Positions 45,005-56,978 of a stretch of 64,000 nucleotides of DNA are shown here, in pieces. The stretch covers positions 22,009,639-22,073,638 of the forward strand of contig OZ025263.1 in NCBI GenBank assembly GCA_964019135.1. Direction: 5' to 3'. How positions within the stretch are numbered: position 1 is the first letter of the stretch; each line of letters opens with the position of its first letter. The position numbers and the translations under genes are program-made. The DNA comes from Arenicola marina (lineage: Eukaryota; Annelida; Polychaeta; Arenicolidae). Below the pieces are notes generated by a model, which saw only the letters and a list, made by a program, of their open reading frames with translations, searched no databases and was not told the origin of the DNA.

Positions 45005-46035
45005 TGTAAAATTGACCCCTGCGGGTTAATTGGGGATTCAATTTATACTTGTTAAATATTAATAATAAATTTGCGACTTCATCTTTCGGTACTTCTCGAC
45101 TTCTCGTTGTGCGTGAGACGTTTCATGATCCGTGCCAGGGCGTGTACGGCGTCTGGGATTAGAGGAATAACGATCAAATAGACGTCATGATGTTTATTTT
45201 CCAGTCCGTGTAGTTTTCTTCAATTTATAAATAAATACAATATAATAAAACCGCCATAGTATAAAGGCACGCACACTCGCAGGTGGAGGCTATGGCATTG
45301 CGACCGACTGGCTAGCGTCTGCTTCCGAGTGGGTCTAGAGTCTCTCTGGCTGATCTCATTTATAGGGCCCGCACGCCCACGGTCTATGACTCAGCAATAT
45401 CAGCAATATCAGCCGGAAATACGGCGAATACCTCGTCTCCAGAGACGGGGTGGATGTCGATGTTACGCCCAAAAGTTAACATTCCTCCCGGGCTCTTTAA
45501 CGAGTTTATCCCGATCTATTTTCGTCTTAGCAAAAATAAACAAGGTTACCGTGACCTTTATGGCGAGAACCTGTTTACTGTGGGAGAACCATTACTCATG
45601 CTGAGTGAGAAATAAACCATTAGGAGTGAGAAGTAAAACCCTGTGAGTGATAAATACAACCACTCCTTCGTGGGACAAGCGACCTTGGAACCTTCTTTCA
45701 CACAGCTGTCGGCCAATCAACGTAACCGCGCATGGAAAGTGCTTACTTCCATGGCCCGATCCGACCTCGTGGTCTTATCTCTCGGACCTATACCTTTTCC
45801 TCCTATACGTCGTTTATCATGTAGGGACAGCTGCAAGGCCAGCGGCGCGGCGGGATCTTGGCCAGTTGCCTGAGGCTCTCAGTGTATATCAAGTAAAGTG
45901 TGGTTACATGTTGATTATAGGCAAAGCCAAATAGCACAACTACTTAAAGGCTTCCATAAAGGCAAGCCGGATTACTACCAAATGAAAGGCTTAATTAAAA
46001 TAATTAAAGGCTTAATGAGGAGCCAAGCCTTTACA
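45005..46035 (-). mobile_element. LTR 2 of the array
   Basis: Full-length LTR of 1031 bp from TGTAAAATTG to CCTTTACA. A TATAAATAAATAC box lies inside. Differences from LTR 4 are few. Confidence 0.9.
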
Positions 46036-46056
46036 CTCCGTGCAATCATGTGGCGA
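46036..46056. repeat. Internal copy of the array's own right-hand flank
   Basis: The 21 nt that follow LTR 2 begin CTCCGTGCAATC and are identical to 50164-50184, which is target transposase sequence just outside the array. It then switches to a G-rich point inside ORF-a. Target sequence inside the array shows that this copy arose by genomic duplication, not by a new integration. Confidence 0.9.
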
Positions 46057-46503
46057 GGCGGGGGGTGGAGTGCTACTCCGTGACACAATTTTCTGGCACC
46101 GACGCCGACCTTACCAGCGGCGTGACCCGATTACTACTGGAGGGAGCGCTTGTACTGTTTACCAGGGGAGGGGGACGACCATTAAAAAAGACTGGGCGAG
46201 GAGTGATAATCGACGGTTCAAAAGAATGGCCCGGCGGTTCGCGCCTTTTTACAGATAACGAAAACCGCTCAATCGGACCCTCCTTTGAAAAGTATTCATC
46301 AAATTTACCACAGTCGTTGGTCAGTATCTCCCAACCGGTACTCACAGTATAGCGTAGCTCCACGTCCGGCAGATCACTCACGGCTCCGGCTGGTTCGATC
46401 CGCACGTGGTGGCAGAGTCTGGTGTCCTCAACACTCTGGATGAGGGGAGGAGTGTCCGTCATGTCCGCTTTTCATTATTCCACAATCCTGGTCACGGCAC
46501 CAG
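46057..46503 (-). mobile_element. Array internal region 2, partial
   Basis: Holds the primer site and only the first 130 codons of ORF-a (46462 to 46073), nearly identical to the other copies, ending at the flank-copy junction. Confidence 0.85.
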
Positions 46504-47555
46504 TGTAAAATTGACCCCTGCGGGTTAATTGGGGATTCAATTTATATTTGTTAAATATTAATAATAAATTTGCGACTTCATCTTTCGGTACTTCTCGACT
46601 TCTCGTTGTGCGTGAGACGTTTCATGATCCGTGCCAGGGCGTGTACGGCGTCTGGGATTAGAGGAATAACGATCAAATAGACGTCATGATGTTTATTTTC
46701 CAGTCGGTGTAGTTTTCTTCAATTTATAAATAAATACAATATAATGAAACCGCCATAGTATAAAGGCACGCACACTCGCAGGTGGCGGCTATGGCATTGC
46801 GACCGACTGGCTAGCGTCTTCTCCCGAGTGGGTCTAGAGTCTCTCTGGCTGATCTCTTTTATAGGGCCCGCACGCCCACGGTCTATGACTCAGCAATATC
46901 AGCAATATCAGCCGGAAATACGGCGAATACCTCGTCTCCAGAGACGGGGTGGATGTTGATGTTACGCCCAAAAGTTAACATTCCTCCCGGGCTCTTTAAC
47001 GAGTTTATCCCGATCTATTTTCGTCTTAGCAAACATAAACAAGGTTACCGTGACCTTTATGGCGAGAACCTGTTTACTGTGGGAGAACCATTACTCATGC
47101 TGAGTGAGAAATAAACCATTAGGAGTGAGAAGTAAACCATTAGGAGTGAGAAGTAAAACCCTGTGAGTGATAAATACAACCACTCTTTCGTGGGACAAGC
47201 GACCTTGGAACCTTCTTTCACACAGCTGTCGGCCAATCAACGTAACCGCCCATGGAAAGTGCTTACTTCCATGGCCCGATCCGACCTCGAGGTCTTATCT
47301 CTCGGACCTATACCTTTTCCTCCTATACGTCGTTTATCATGTAGGGACAGCTGCAAGGCCAGCGGCGCGGCGGGATCTTGGCCAGTTGCCTGAGGCTCTC
47401 AGTGTATATCAAGTAAAGTGTGGTTACATGTTGATTATAGGCAAAGCCAAATAGCACAACTACTTAAAGGCTTCCATAAAGGCAAGCCGGATTACTACCA
47501 AATGAAAGGCTTAATTAAAATAATTAAAGGCTTAATGAGGAGCCAAGCCTTTACA
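46504..47555 (-). mobile_element. LTR 3 of the array
   Basis: A 1052-bp LTR, about 20 bp longer than LTR 2 and 4 because a short AACCATTAGGAGTGAGAAGT word is repeated. Confidence 0.9.
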
Positions 47556-49134
47556 CACCTCCCATACTCAAGATAAAAACAAAGTTTTTTATCTATTAAG
47601 ATATACCACCATCAACCGTTAAAGGAGATATAGCTCCTGCGCAAAAATAAATGCAAGGATAAATGATTAACACTGCAAGTAAATATAACTGCACTGCAAG
47701 TAAATATAACTGCACGACAAGTTAACAAAAACTTGTATCAAAGCACGCGTCCGCGTAACATTGGTGTAAACAAGTTCATGTACGATAAGTCAATAATTGC
47801 AACGCGTTCGCGTGACATAATTGAGTCCAAGTAAATACGCGATATAATTAAAATAATCGGCAAGCTATGTCCGATTAATCATAACGTTGAACATTAATCA
47901 AAGCAAAGTTGAAGTCAAGTCAAATAATCAAAGCAAGGTGTGTTTTACAACAAAACCATGAAATCCGTACCAGCAGGGCGTTCACCCATAACTAGTCATT
48001 TAGGAAGCATCAGAACACCTGCTGTCGACATTACTCAAGCGATACGAGTACTGGGCAGTTCAATATCAGTACCCAACACATAACGCTTCGACATAACGTT
48101 AATTGGCTGAGTCTCCTCAGGTTGTTCATTCTGATTGCGTAAACCGATGTTTATCGCATCAGTGACAATTTTTACTCAGCCGACGCGTCGTTGAAGGTCA
48201 CCCGGCGAGTCTGGTCGGGGTCTTCGGCCTGCGCCACCGTCACAGTCAGGGTGTTGCCAGCAGCTTGTGGCGGGGTCGTAGTGTGAGATGACTCTGCCCG
48301 GCGCTCCGGTTCCGGGGAGGACTCGGGGGGTCGAACCCTTCTATCAATGTCGGCCTGACACGCCTACTGTAATAATCTGCAGTTGCGTGATAAAAGACAG
48401 TATCTTGGGACCACGGGGGGTAGGGGCGACGGAGAGGCTGGGTACCGGGCCGATCAAATCGGGGGAGACGGATCCCTCGCCCGAGCGCAGTTCTTACGTG
48501 ATACCGGGCGTGCTGTGCTACCCCGACCTGATAATTGGTGTTCGGCGGGCGATAGCTCCCGGGCGTATGGCCGTAACACGGACGGGCGGGGGTTGAATAT
48601 GCGGGTGGTGAGAAAAGCCCACGTCCGCGACCCGTCGAGTGACCGTGACCGTACGGCCACGCGTAAATACTCTCAAGAGGGGGGGGGGGGGTGGGGTGGA
48701 GTGCTACTCCGTGACACAATTTTCTGGCACCGACGCCGACCTTACCAGCGGCGTGACCCGATTACTACTGGAGGGAGCGCTTGTACTGTTTACCAGGGGA
48801 GGGGGACGACCATTAAAAAAGACTGGGCGAGGAGTGATAATCGACGGTTCAAAAGAATGGCCCGGCGGTTCGCGCCTTTTTACAGATAACGAAAACCGCT
48901 CAATCGGACCCTCCTCTGAAAAGTATTCATCAAATTTACCACAGTCGTTGGTCAGTATCTCCCAACCGGTACTCACAGTATAGCGTAGCTCCACGTCCGG
49001 CAGATCACTCACGGCTCCGGCTGGTTCGATCCGCACGTGGTGGCAGAGTCTGGTGTCCTCAACACTCTGGATGAGGGGAGGAGTGTCCGTCATGTCCGCT
49101 TTTCATTATTCCACAATCCTGGTCACGGCACCAG
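47556..49134 (-). mobile_element. Array internal region 3
   Basis: Same order as internal region 1 and almost the same sequence: primer site, ORF-a (49093 to about 48170, broken a few times), env tail, non-coding stretch. Confidence 0.85.
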
Positions 49135-50163
49135 TGTAAAATTGACCCCTGCGGGTTAATTGGGGATTCAATTTATACTTGTTAAATATTAATAATAAAT
49201 TTGCGACTTCATCTGTCGGTACTTCTCGACTTCTCGTTGTGCGTGAGACGTTTCATGATCCGTGCCAGGGCGTGTACGGCGTCTGGGATTAGAGGAATAA
49301 CGATCAAATAGACGTCATGATGTTTATTTTCCAGTCGGTGTAGTTTTCTTCAATTTATAAATAAATACAATATAATGAAACCGCCATAGTATAAAGGCAC
49401 GCACACTCGCAGGTGGCGGCTATGGCATTGCGACCGACTGGCTAGCGTCTTCTTCCGAGTGGGTCCAGAGTCTCTCTGGCTGATCTCATTTATAGGGCCC
49501 GCACGCCCACGGTCTATGACTCAGCAATATCAGCAATATCAGCCGGAAATACGGCGAATACCTCGTCTCCAGAGACGGGGTGGATGTCGATGTTACGCCC
49601 AAAAGTTAACATTCCTCCCGGGCTCTTTAACGAGTTTATCCCGATCTATTTTCGTCTTAGCAAAAATAAACAAGGTTACCGTGACCTTTCTGGCGAGAAC
49701 CTGTTTACTGTGGGAGAACCATTACTCATGCTGAGTGAGAAATAAACCATTAGGAGTGAGAAGTAAAACCCTGTGAGTGATAAATACAACCGCTCCTTCG
49801 TGGGACAAGCAACCTTGGAACCTTCTTTCACACAGCTGTCGGCCAATCAACGTAACCGCCCATGGAAAGTGCTTACTTCCATGGCCCGATCCGACCTCGA
49901 GGTCTTATCTCTCGGACCTATACCTTTTCCTCCTATACGTCGTTTATCATGTAGGGACAGCTGCAAGGCCAGCGGCGCGGCGGGATCTTGCCAGTTGCCT
50001 GAGGATCTCAGTGTATATCAAGTAAAGTGTGGTTACATGTTGATTATAGGCAAAGCCAAATAGCACAACTATTAAAGGCTTCCATAAAGGCAAGCCGGAT
50101 TAGTACCAAATGAAAGGCTTAATTAAAATAATTAAAGGCTTAATGAGGAGCCAAGCCTTTACA
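49135..50163 (-). mobile_element. LTR 4 of the array (outermost 5' LTR)
   Basis: Full-length LTR of 1029 bp, bordered outside by the CTCC target duplication. Confidence 0.9.
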
Positions 50164-50167
50164 CTCC

Positions 50168-50420
50168 GTGCAATCATGTGGCGATCACTTGTAGAACCAC
50201 CATAGGCAGGAGAAACATACGATACAGTGCCCCCCGCCCCCCCGCGGAGTTATCCCAACAATAACCTTAACAGTATTGCGGTTCTTGGAAGTGGAAAAGG
50301 CCGACTCTTGTGAAAGCCTTCTTTACAGGACACTCTGTATCGTCTAAAATCAATCTTGAGGCTGGAAATTTCTTTCTAAAGTCTGATTCGTTGGACGATG
50401 TTGGTTTCATGCAACAACCT
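50168..50420 (-). pseudogene. DDE transposase (ISL2EU/IS4EU-like), upstream piece
   Basis: Minus-strand FRKKFPASRLILDDTECPVK carries the first catalytic Asp region, then RNTVKVIVGITPRG and PAYGGSTSDRHMIAR, blocks of DDE_Tnp_4 transposases. Frame changes near the C/G runs show decay. It continues at 41173 across the array. A THAP exon upstream in the same orientation fits ISL2EU-type elements, which combine THAP and DDE domains. Confidence 0.7.
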
Positions 50421-50544
50421 CTCACATGAGACTATAGGATGTAATGCATAAAAATTTACCCTTAGTGGCAACCAATACTAGAAACTAATCAGATTCATAC
50501 CATATAATATATATATAACCACTATCCAAATTATATACACTTAC

Positions 50545-50735
50545 CATACACGGTCTCTCCAAGGTTGTCATCTGGAGTGAAGTGGGGCTCGCCTACCACA
50601 CTGTGCTTCTTCGGCATCCATCTGTCGCGTATTACAGCTACAATCCAAGCTCTCTGCCGCGTTAGGTCCCTTGGAAATGCGTGCCCACCTCGGTTTTGGT
50701 ACACAACACAAGGTGCACGGCATGATATACTGTAG
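50545..50735 (-). pseudogene. THAP-domain exon of the same transposon
   Basis: Encodes HAFPRDLTRQRAWIVAVIRD, then WMPKKHSVVGEPHFTPDD, ending at a GTAAGT donor. This matches the THAP zinc finger (FP-x-D, W-x3-[VI], HFTPDDF). In the usual C-x2-H step (VCSEHF) the Cys appears replaced by Gly (VVGEPHF), so the zinc site may be lost. THAP domains bind DNA and serve as transposase N-termini in P and ISL2EU elements. Confidence 0.65.
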
Positions 50736-51247
50736 TAACAAGTGTAGTGAGAAAAAAAATGGACTCTCGCAAATGTAAACAGACTATCGGAAGTGGGATC
50801 CGGAGACGGATTATTGTGTGGCGCCACCTGGCGACTTCTCTGGAACTGAGATTTTCAAAGTCCCACAGTCTCGGCCTCGCCCGCCAGAGTGGTGGTTCCA
50901 TCGAACAACAGGGGCAGCATATTTTAATATTAGCCTTTAATATTAATTGAACCAGCTTGTCCATCTATATCCTACGGGTCCTGGCCCGGAATTTCCTCAC
51001 GGACCCAATAATTCCTTCTGGCGGAGCATAGTGCCACAGCAGGGCTGCCCTGATGGTCGCATAATTAACAGATATGCCTTGAACTATACATTTGGATCAG
51101 CTGTCTTCGATTGTAATAGGCCTATCTGTTTACGGTTTACGGTGGAGACGTCGGGTTTGGGATAACTATCTGAGGCCTGCCCCACTCCGCCATGACAGGT
51201 CAGACCTTCACCTTTTTTTTTTACCGATCCTGGTTCTTAGGCACCAG
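50736..51247. other. No gene recognised, then a primer-site-like sequence
   Basis: At 51224-51247 the minus strand reads CTGGTGCCTAAGAACCAGG beside the type C LTR, a primer-site-like sequence. No internal coding region follows it. Confidence 0.4.
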
Positions 51248-51869
51248 TGTAATATTTCTTGCCCGGCTTTCGCCGGGAAATACTAGACGTACTTATCAGC
51301 TACCAGGTTCGATCTGATCGGTATTTATAAGGCAAAGGAACTAACGTCAACACTGGCAGGGTCACAGTTCACTCAGGCTTTATTAATCACCCAAACGGCG
51401 AGGAAACTTAAATGTTGTTTACTGGTGATAAACCCTGTCTACTGGACTACCTTTAACTAGCTAAACAGGACCTGGGGCTGGAGCCCTATACGTATAGTGC
51501 TCCAGCACCCCAGTGCCGTTTCCCCTTGACGTCAAGGTAAATACAAACACTTACGGTTGGCGTAGGTCTTTCCTAATTGGTTTATTTATTCCTTCAATGT
51601 ATATATCTATATCCTAGTTTCCACTAGCTTGGGGACTTCCGACCACGCGTCTGGTCGCCCCGCATCCCTGAGTCTAACTGCCGCCAGCCGGCCAGATCCC
51701 GATCCCGTCCTTTGTCCCCCCGAGGCTCGCCCCAGGGAAGACGCGGGAATCCCGATAAGGGCACAGACCAGTCACGTGACCAGTCACGTGACCAGTCCGG
51801 CCCCTACCTATGGCAAGCCGACGGCCTAGCTATTGAAAACAATTGTCGTTAATTCTAGAAAATACTACA
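51248..51869 (-). mobile_element. LTR type C
   Basis: Starts TGTAATATTTCTTGCCCGGC and ends AGAAAATACTACA. Very similar to both copies at 27206-28337. It contains a tandem GTCACGTGACCA word (51771-51795). Confidence 0.8.
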
Positions 51870-52639
51870 CACTTGCTTGAAAAGCAAAACACATCACACA
51901 TGCAGTGATGAGTTCATGGTAGGAACATGTATAATTAATTATGATATTTTACTTTGAATAGTGCAGTCAGTGCTGAAAATGCTTTTGCCAGAGCAATGCA
52001 TCAGGTTTCACAATGAGCGTTGCCTTTAATTTACATAACTTTTAAATCTTTTGTTTTACCCTTACATGATCGAGCGTTGAGGAATAATTGAACACTGTAA
52101 GGATTACAAAATAAGTTCATATTCAAACACGATGTCAATATAAAAATACTTACATAAAATTTAATGGTAGATCGACGTCTTCTCGAAGACCCGCTTTCCC
52201 CGCTGACCTTTCATGTTCATACGACACATTACTTGTTTGGACACAAGTCTGCAAGATGAAGTAATGGACATCCTCATAAAGTACCATACACCAAGCTGGT
52301 GACACATGTATGGACATCCTCATAAAGTACCATACACCAAGCTGGTGACACAGCTGCGGCAAAATGACTTATCCTACGCCGTACAAGTGAGGAATACTTG
52401 AGTCTTATTCTTCAAACTCTATCCGCATTTAATTTATCATTTGTTCCTCTATCCACATCAGCTACGATATTGAGTTACCCTTTAAAAACGCAGTTGTTCA
52501 TAGCATTTAAAAGTTGACTTGTCAAAATAATTTCAGTCAAAGGGCATAAATGTACAAACCTCGTCATGACATTGTGCACCATGTGCCGTACACTCGCTCC
52601 TCCAATTCTTGCACATTGCTGTATCTGCAACAATTTGTA
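51870..52639. other. No gene recognised apart from one short direct repeat
   Basis: AT-rich sequence. It contains the 46-bp duplication listed separately at 52264. Confidence 0.4.
52264..52353. repeat. 46-bp tandem duplication
   Basis: Two nearly identical copies of a unit starting ATGGACATCCTCATAAAGTA, at 52264 and 52310. Confidence 0.95.
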
Positions 52640-52963
52640 TCAATCGGATAATATGCAATCTCGACATGGTTCATATAGCACTAGCCAATGGATGATCTGC
52701 GGTATCAAGACCCCGTGTCGCAAGGCGTGGGGGTCATTCTTTTGGTACACCTCCCCCAACGACCAATCACAATTGCTTGCCAAGCAAAGGATCCGCCTTA
52801 CAATCGCAGCCTTATGGTCTGGGTCCATTGACTTTAAATCCGCTTCATCAAATTCCTTCAAGGTTTGGACTGTCTTTATGTCTAAAGGATCGTTTTTCGT
52901 CCCCATGGAAGTCCGCTGCATCCCGTCTCGGATCTCCAACAACAGATCTAGATTTCTCCTCCA
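52640..52963 (-). CDS. Exon resembling DUF4806-type proteins
   Basis: After a TTTTGCAG acceptor the frame reads FWRRNLDLLLEIRDGMQRTS, NDPLDIKTVQTLKEFDEADL and KAAIVRRILCLASNCDWS. The heptad-like start and the PLDIKTVQTLKEFDEADL to VRRIL spacing resemble DUF4806 proteins of unknown role. The open frame runs on to about 52640. It lies downstream of a similar exon at 53545. Confidence 0.45.
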   Translation of the reverse strand, partial: WRRNLDLLLEIRDGMQRTSMGTKNDPLDIKTVQTLKEFDEADLKSMDPDHKAAIVRRILCLASNCDWSLGEVYQKNDPHALRHGVLIPQIIHWLVLYEPCRDCILSD

Positions 52964-53544
52964 AAACTGCAAAATACAGAACATTATGATTAGTTAAACA
53001 TTTTGACAACACATGTGTTTAGGGAAAGCGACGCCTTCCTTCACGACGTCGTCTTCAGCGAGATTTTTGTTCAATCAACTGAATCACAAATAAACAATTA
53101 CTTTCTGTTCGTTCCTCGGAACTCTGTATCGCTGGCCGTTCCTCTGACCGCGACATTGCAATATGCAATATTTATAAGTTTATCGCTCTAAAGCTCCTCG
53201 GCCTTGCTAATCAGTTCCAACAGGGCGTCGTAAAGATTTTCATGTTCCTTTGGCTGCGTATTCCGTGCCCAAAATGTTAGTGTGCCCATGTTAGAGTAAT
53301 GTATTTTAGATATGTAGAATTCTTCATCAACAGATTGGTTTGATATCGTGTCAGGTTCCAGCAATTCAGAAAGTTTAACATTAAGCGTGGTGCGAAGTTA
53401 GGCCTTCATAAACTCAAGCCACTCCTTTGTCTAATATATAATTGTATAGTTCCAAAGTAAATGTTTAAGCTGACCATCGCAGCATTTATTTCTCTGTACT
53501 TAAGATGCTGCTTTGTACAGAAAATTAACTAAACAATGTAAAGA

Positions 53545-53806
53545 AAATAATAATTGTAAATTCCCATGGTCTGGAACAGTTTTGCGTCCCCCAGGCGATC
53601 ATTGAGCTCCCGACATCCACCTGGGGAGTCGACGGGGAGGATAACGTCCTCCGGAATTTCGGCCGGTTGAAGCGTTCCAGCCGTTTTTTGCAGGATCGCC
53701 TGCAACATCCGGCTCTGGGACCTCTGGGTGACGCGGAGGTCTTCCAGCAGTTGTAACATCACGCGCACATCCGTCGGAAAACCCCACCTTATTGGATCTA
53801 TATCAA
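53545..53806 (-). CDS. Exon resembling DUF4806-type proteins, coiled coil then domain start
   Basis: From a likely TTGATATAG acceptor the frame reads WGFPTDVRVMLQLLEDLRVT and QRSQSRMLQAILQK (coiled coil), then EDVILPVDSPGGCRELNDRL, the LP-[VL]-x-[ST] start of a DUF4806-like domain. No clear donor follows. It may belong with the exon at 52640 or be a separate remnant. Function unknown. Confidence 0.45.
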
Positions 53807-54374
53807 TATAAATACCTTAATCAACATTTAAAGTTACTCATACAGTAATAACTTCCCTCAGACGGATATTTTGAATGGAAATGATGCATTTAGATTTTAG
53901 TACACATACATACAGTATGCAGTAAATACCAGAGCATGTTGATAATAAGCCACTTGTTTGGCATAGCGTTTTGGCAAGTGCGGCTTTTTATTATACGCCA
54001 TCAACATTCGGACATTGCTGTGGTTTTGGCCTAACTTATGATAACACATCTATGTTGTACAGAGTTAATCATTCACAGTCAGACAATGTGTCGAGGGCGT
54101 ATCTCCGAAAGAGATTGGAAATCATAAACTTGCCGCTTGAGCAGCTTGCAAGATATATATTCAGATATTCCCAGAGCACAATATGTTGATAATAAGCAAA
54201 GGTTAAGGTTTTCTTGCTGAGTACTCCTAATACAATTGATGTATACCTTAGTGGGAAATGACCGCTTCTTTACATTTGAAGTTCCATACGTAGTATGCTG
54301 GCCTATACTGCCCATGCAGTCATCCAAGAGGTCAGGGTTTGGCACCAGGTAGCCGCATCGTTCAATCTCTCGGC
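53807..54374. other. No gene recognised
   Basis: Small frames only, overlapping on both strands. Confidence 0.4.
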
Positions 54375-54594
54375 AGCCAACCTGCCCAGTTGGAACCCAA
54401 GTGGGCCCCAGGTTGGCTACTTACTGGGCCCCCGAGTGGGCTGCCTAGTTGGAACTCACCTAATTTTGGCCACGGGCTTTAGGTGGGGCCCAAGTGGGTT
54501 TACCCATATGGGACCAACCTGGGTTCTACCTGGGCCCAAATTGGGCTGGCCCTTATGGGGCCAAGCTGGGTTACACTTGTGCCCCAAGTTGGCT
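54375..54594. repeat. Degenerate GGGCCCAAGTTGG-type repeat
   Basis: About 8 degenerate copies of words such as CCCAAGTGGGCCCCAGGTTGG, alternating sense and antisense. The Trp/Gly/Pro-rich frames here are repeat products. Confidence 0.7.
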
Positions 54595-54632
54595 CATAGC
54601 TTTAATCATGGCACTTGAATATGTAGAACAAT
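54595..54632 (+). mobile_element. LINE RNase H fragment, left of a solo LTR
   Basis: Reads ALIMALEYVEQ, and the frame continues on the other side of the LTR with SLHDKFIIYSDSL at 55214. This is the start of a LINE RNase H domain. Confidence 0.7.
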
Positions 54633-55213
54633 TGTGGTATTTCTCTAGTACACACAAGGGAAAATACTATTGTACTTCTCGTTGCTTTCCCAGGTAATCA
54701 CTCGATCGGTGGCGTGGGGGAACACAGAGATAACAAGACGGGATCACCAGTTCAGGGGTTTATTCTACTCACACGAGGTCCCGAAATCGACTTACATGAT
54801 GATACATATAATATACAGACCAGTCAAAATACGGCTGACCTACACAGCAACATGTTAAACCAGTAGTATAGGGACTGGGTATTCCCAGACCCCGTGGCTC
54901 GACTTCACCAATCACCAATCGGTGAAGTCTGCACTTACTTTCTGGGTGTTCCTAAATGCAAATCCCGATCCGCGGATAACCCGTTCCCTGGCGTCCGGGG
55001 TCTCCGGCCGCCTCTCTGGATCTGACGGCCCCCGGCCAGCCAGATCCCGAACCCTTCGTCTCCCCGGGCATCGCCCGAAGGGACGCCAGGCGGTTCCTCC
55101 CGATAAGGGCCGTCGGCTGTTCCGGCTGTTCCAGGAACTACCGACACCCCTATGGGGAACCGAAGGCGTTATGATCTGGCCGTTATGATAGTCTCAATTC
55201 CCCAAATACTACA
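54633..55213 (-). mobile_element. Solo LTR type A, TSD CAAT
   Basis: A 581-bp LTR from TGTGGTATTT to AAATACTACA, with CAAT on both sides (54629-54632 and 55214-55217). It is the most complete type A copy in the window and sits inside a LINE RNase H coding region. Confidence 0.9.
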
Positions 55214-55965
55214 CAATCACTACATGACAAATTTATTATATATTCAGATTCACTATCACGTATAAAAGCCATAGAACATCAGAAATATGAACATCCATTG
55301 ATACAGGATATCCTGATAAAATGTCATTATTTAATATGCAATGGAAAGGCGGTAGTGTTCTGCTGGATCCCTAGCCATATAGGCATATAGGGCAATAGTC
55401 TAGCAGACGCTGCCGCCAAAGAGGCTGTAAATGACGACGTCCTTCCAATCCAGTTTCCATACTCGGACTTTAGGCCGTACACCCAAAATGAAATTACTAA
55501 AAATTGGCAGTCTTCCTGGGACGAGCAATCCTCCAACAAATTGCAACGACTTCAGCCTACTGTGGGTACCAAACGGCCAAGAATCCGCGGTAGGCGGAGG
55601 GACGTTGTCATTCGAAGACTCCGAATTGGACATACGTACCTTACCCATTGCTACCTCCTCAAAGGAGAACCACCTCCCGAATGTGTTCCCTGTCAGGAAC
55701 CCCCGAGTGTGGAACACATTCTGTTGAGATGCGTTGACTCAGGGTTTTATGCCTATTATTCGCTTCAACATTGACTGCATTCATGGTTTTATTCATATCT
55801 ACTTGACCCTTTATCATTTTTGCAACTGTTTTATCTTCAATATCACATGTATAATTTTTTTAGGGTTTTAGTATTGACTGCCTAGTTATTTAAATAGATT
55901 AACCAGTATGGCACGATATAGCCTTACAGGCTAAAAGTGCCGTTAAACCCCAATTAAATCAAATC
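55214..55965 (+). mobile_element. LINE RNase H domain and 3' UTR (I/Nimb-like)
   Basis: Carries FIIYSDSLSRIKAIE, AVVFCWIPSHIGI (with one in-frame stop just after), GNSLADAAAKEA, and the Cys-rich end CVPCQEPPSVEHILLRCVD. The W-x-PSH-x-G-I and N-x-x-AD-x-A-A-K motifs are those of LINE RNase H domains (I, Nimb, Jockey-related). The coding end joins directly to 3' UTR and finishes at the GGCACGATATAGCC stem-loop and an AATC-type tail. Confidence 0.85.
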
Positions 55966-56525
55966 AACCCCTGACAGTGGAGCACATTCTGTTGAGATGC
56001 GTTGACTTCCAAGAAACAAGGGATAATTATTACCAAACAACAAATTAAAACAACTTTTTAATACTGTACCAGATCAAAAGATTTTAGACTATTTATCTGC
56101 AATAAATCTAGTCAAATATATGTGAAATCTAATCAACATATACTGTCAAACAGTACATTTATCTGTATTGATTAATCTCGAAAGTGTGGTTTTAGAAACC
56201 AAAATCAACATTCATGGTTATATATTCTGACAATTTATTGACTATCTTTTCACCATTCTTCACTTTCATGGTTTTAAGATATTTTTCTCTATCATAATAC
56301 TTGATATTTTCAGGGTTTTATACCTATTATTCGCTTCAACATTGACTGCATTCATGGGGTTTTTGATATCTACTTGACCCTTTATCATTTTTGCAATTGT
56401 TTTATCTTCAATATCACATGTATTAATTTTCAGGGTTTTAGTATTGACTGCCTAGTTATTTAAATAGAACAACCAGTATGGCACGATATAGCCTTACAGG
56501 CTAAAAGTGCCGTTAAACCCCAACC
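55966..56525 (+). mobile_element. Second LINE 3' end of the same family
   Basis: Starts with CCCCTGACAGTGGAGCACAT (the end of the Cys motif EHILLRCVDF), continues to the ORF2 stop near 56120, then a 3' UTR and the same GGCACGATATAGCCTTACAG tail. It directly abuts the tail of the preceding copy. Confidence 0.85.
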
Positions 56526-56978
56526 AAAAAAAATAAAATAAAAATCACGTCAGTGAATTTCAGAGCGATGGCGGCAAATTCACAGAAAATATGGGGCGAA
56601 ACGTCAGTCTACGGCATTTATAACTTTGATTTAAGTCACATTCATTAATGCCGTTCGCACTGTTTTTGGTCGATATTTTCGTTAAAATTGATATGAGCGC
56701 TCCGAAATTTACGGACAGGCTGCAGGACCCAGTGACCCAACCAATTCAATCATACTGTCCTTTCTGTGGCAATGTATTAGTTCTAGATTATCCGAAGTAA
56801 TCTTGCACATGATGAAGCTCCATTGACCACAAACATCAGCCATTAAACAGATGTCTTATGAGCTTCGCATCACATTTTTGCCGAAAACACTTTTTTCGGT
56901 GTTGTCATGTTATGGCGATATTTGACATTGCCTAAACATTTGAAAAATACAAGAGGGCATAACATAATAGAAACCTAC
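56526..56978. other. No gene recognised
   Basis: Probably intronic or 3' flanking to the minus-strand exon that begins at 56979. Confidence 0.35.

Larger units (their letters stand above)
41178..50163 (-). mobile_element. Tandem LTR-element array, TSD CTCC
   Basis: Four type D LTRs alternate with three internal regions, all on the minus strand: LTR 41178-43421, internal 43422-45004, LTR 45005-46035, partial internal 46057-46503, LTR 46504-47555, internal 47556-49134, LTR 49135-50163. CTCC lies immediately outside at 41174-41177 and 50164-50167. LTRs are bounded by TGTAAA/TTTACA. Internal regions hold a primer site, ORF-a and the tail end of env only; no pol, so the unit is non-autonomous. 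Copies differ by only a few per cent by eye, so the array is young. Confidence 0.9.
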
